From Actinomycetota bacterium (GTDB lineage Bacteria; Margulisbacteria; Marinamargulisbacteria; SXXA01): a stretch of DNA of 6,447 bases. Both the position numbers and the translations under genes were made by a program. Below the pieces are notes generated by a model. That model ran no database searches. It was not told where the DNA came from and saw nothing but the letters and a program-made list of their open reading frames with translations. The stretch is taken from contig SXXA01000133.1 in the NCBI GenBank assembly GCA_005791325.1, positions 1 through 6,447 of the forward strand, in the 5' to 3' direction. Below, piece after piece: positions 6,228-6,447 of the stretch. The first letter of the stretch is position 1, and each line of letters begins with the position of its first letter.

Positions 6228-6275
6228 GGTTGGGGGTTGGCGCGAAGCGCCCACATTGACAACCCCACCCCAACC
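6228..6275. repeat. Nested stem: GGTTGGGG / CCCCAACC enclosing a GAA hairpin
   Basis: GGTTGGGG (6228-6235) is perfectly complementary to CCCCAACC (6268-6275). Inside lies GGCGC-GAA-GCGCC (6239-6251), whose core GCGAAGC is a sequence known to form an unusually stable DNA mini-hairpin. This gives a branched or long imperfect cruciform. Confidence 0.5.
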
Positions 6276-6292
6276 CTCCCCAAAGGGGAGGG
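6274..6292. repeat. Perfect 8-bp hairpin CCCTCCCC-AAA-GGGGAGGG
   Basis: All eight bases pair, with a three-base loop. It shares its first two bases with the end of the preceding nested stem (6274-6275), so the two would compete slightly or stack. Confidence 0.6.
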
Positions 6293-6306
6293 AGTAAAAG
6301 AGTCAT

Positions 6307-6329
6307 TCTGGGGACCTTCGGTCCCCAGA
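6307..6329. repeat. Perfect 10-bp hairpin TCTGGGGACC-TTC-GGTCCCCAGA
   Basis: This is the longest perfect stem in the window, ten pairs with a TTC loop. Its right arm runs into a tandem CCCCAGA duplication (6323-6329 and 6330-6336). A perfect stem of this length is unlikely to be chance and suggests maintenance or recent arrival. Confidence 0.65.
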
Positions 6330-6339
6330 CCCCAGACAA

Positions 6340-6363
6340 GGGGACAAAGCCCCCTTTGACCCC
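6340..6363. repeat. 10-bp hairpin with one A-A mismatch and CCCC loop
   Basis: GGGGACAAAG (6340-6349) and CTTTGACCCC (6354-6363) pair except at A6344/A6359, around a CCCC loop. The left arm repeats the GGGGAC of the previous stem. Its right arm is shared with the next hairpin, so only one can form at a time. Confidence 0.5.
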
Positions 6364-6381
6364 CAATGATAGAATGGGGGT
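6359..6381. repeat. Perfect 7-bp hairpin ACCCCCA / TGGGGGT
   Basis: ACCCCCA (6359-6365) and TGGGGGT (6375-6381) pair perfectly around a nine-base A-rich loop. It competes with the hairpin at 6340-6363 for bases 6359-6363. Confidence 0.45.
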
Positions 6382-6407
6382 GCCTCTGCGAGATTTTGAC
6401 AGGCGTA

Positions 6408-6421
6408 CCCCAAACGCGGGG
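6408..6421. repeat. Short hairpin CCCC-AAACGC-GGGG
   Basis: A 4-bp G/C stem, with an alternative GCGT/ACGC pairing (6403-6406 with 6414-6417). It is weak by itself and listed because it continues the run. The window ends 26 bases later, so the right limit of the element is not visible. Confidence 0.25.
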
Positions 6422-6447
6422 AGTTTAAAGGCTGCTTAACAGTAGGG

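Larger units (their letters stand above)
6196..6421. repeat. Cluster of G/C-rich inverted repeats, likely an intergenic repeat element
   Basis: The 277 bases after folP (6171-6447) hold no gene I can support. Within them at least seven stem-loops are packed nearly end to end, with very long G and C runs unlike the adjacent coding DNA. None is followed by a T run, so the standard intrinsic terminator pattern is absent. The segment around 6261-6294, with C-rich tracts leading into a C-rich/G-rich hairpin, resembles intergenic repeats found in many copies in some bacterial genomes. Copy number cannot be judged from one window. It may also act as the 3' boundary of the folP transcript by protecting its end. 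Confidence 0.6.

Noticed and set aside
6088..6366. Leftward frame of 92 codons over the folP end and the hairpin region
   Set aside because: It is built from the low-complexity inverted repeats and the antisense of folP, with a composition typical of chance frames in G/C-rich repeats. No family is recognised.
6196..6421. CRISPR array or tRNA-like cluster in the hairpin region
   Set aside because: There are no regularly spaced direct repeats with unique spacers, and no tRNA arms or anticodon layout. The structure is palindromes of differing sequence.
6374..6439. Short rightward frame of 21 codons starting ATG GGG GTG
   Set aside because: It has no ribosome site other than repeat sequence, its start lies in a hairpin arm, and it is too short to judge.

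Overview
The window reads as a piece of chromosome from a Gram-negative, glutathione-using bacterium. It is most likely a proteobacterium, perhaps a gammaproteobacterium. The support is a phosphatidylserine decarboxylase with the LGST processing site, a BolA protein whose central motif resembles IbaG, a CGFS glutaredoxin and an E. coli-like FolP core. I cannot assign a genus. The housekeeping genes are of moderate G+C with many CCCC and GGGG runs. The first gene is visibly more A+T-rich.

Layout from left to right: (1) Bases 1-1143 hold an unrecognised gene cut by the left edge. (2) Bases 1244-2931 hold a rightward pair, psd then queG, overlapping by four bases (ATGA). (3) Bases 2995-4302 hold a leftward gene for an unrecognised 435-residue protein, convergent with queG. 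(4) Bases 4303-4537 are a divergent intergenic region with a good sigma70-like promoter pointing right (TTGACA, 17 bases, TTCAAT), a small palindrome over the -10 box and a leader hairpin. (5) Bases 4538-6170 hold a tight rightward cluster: a CPYC glutaredoxin-like protein, a BolA/IbaG protein, a CGFS monothiol glutaredoxin (GrxD) and dihydropteroate synthase (FolP). The gaps are 0, 30 and 1 bases, so it is probably one operon. (6) Bases 6171-6447 hold no convincing gene. They contain a dense run of G/C-rich inverted repeats, which looks like an intergenic repeat element.

Functionally, psd makes phosphatidylethanolamine at the inner membrane and queG performs the last step of queuosine synthesis in tRNA. 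BolA and the CGFS glutaredoxin are a well-known pair that forms a shared [2Fe-2S] complex used in iron-sulfur trafficking. The CPYC protein may add thiol-disulfide or glutathione chemistry to that module. FolP at the end supplies folate and is probably there for co-expression only.

I did not find a clearly new defence or mobile system. The parts most worth a second look are the two unrecognised proteins, the glutaredoxin-BolA-glutaredoxin arrangement with its own promoter, and the hairpin-rich element at the right end.
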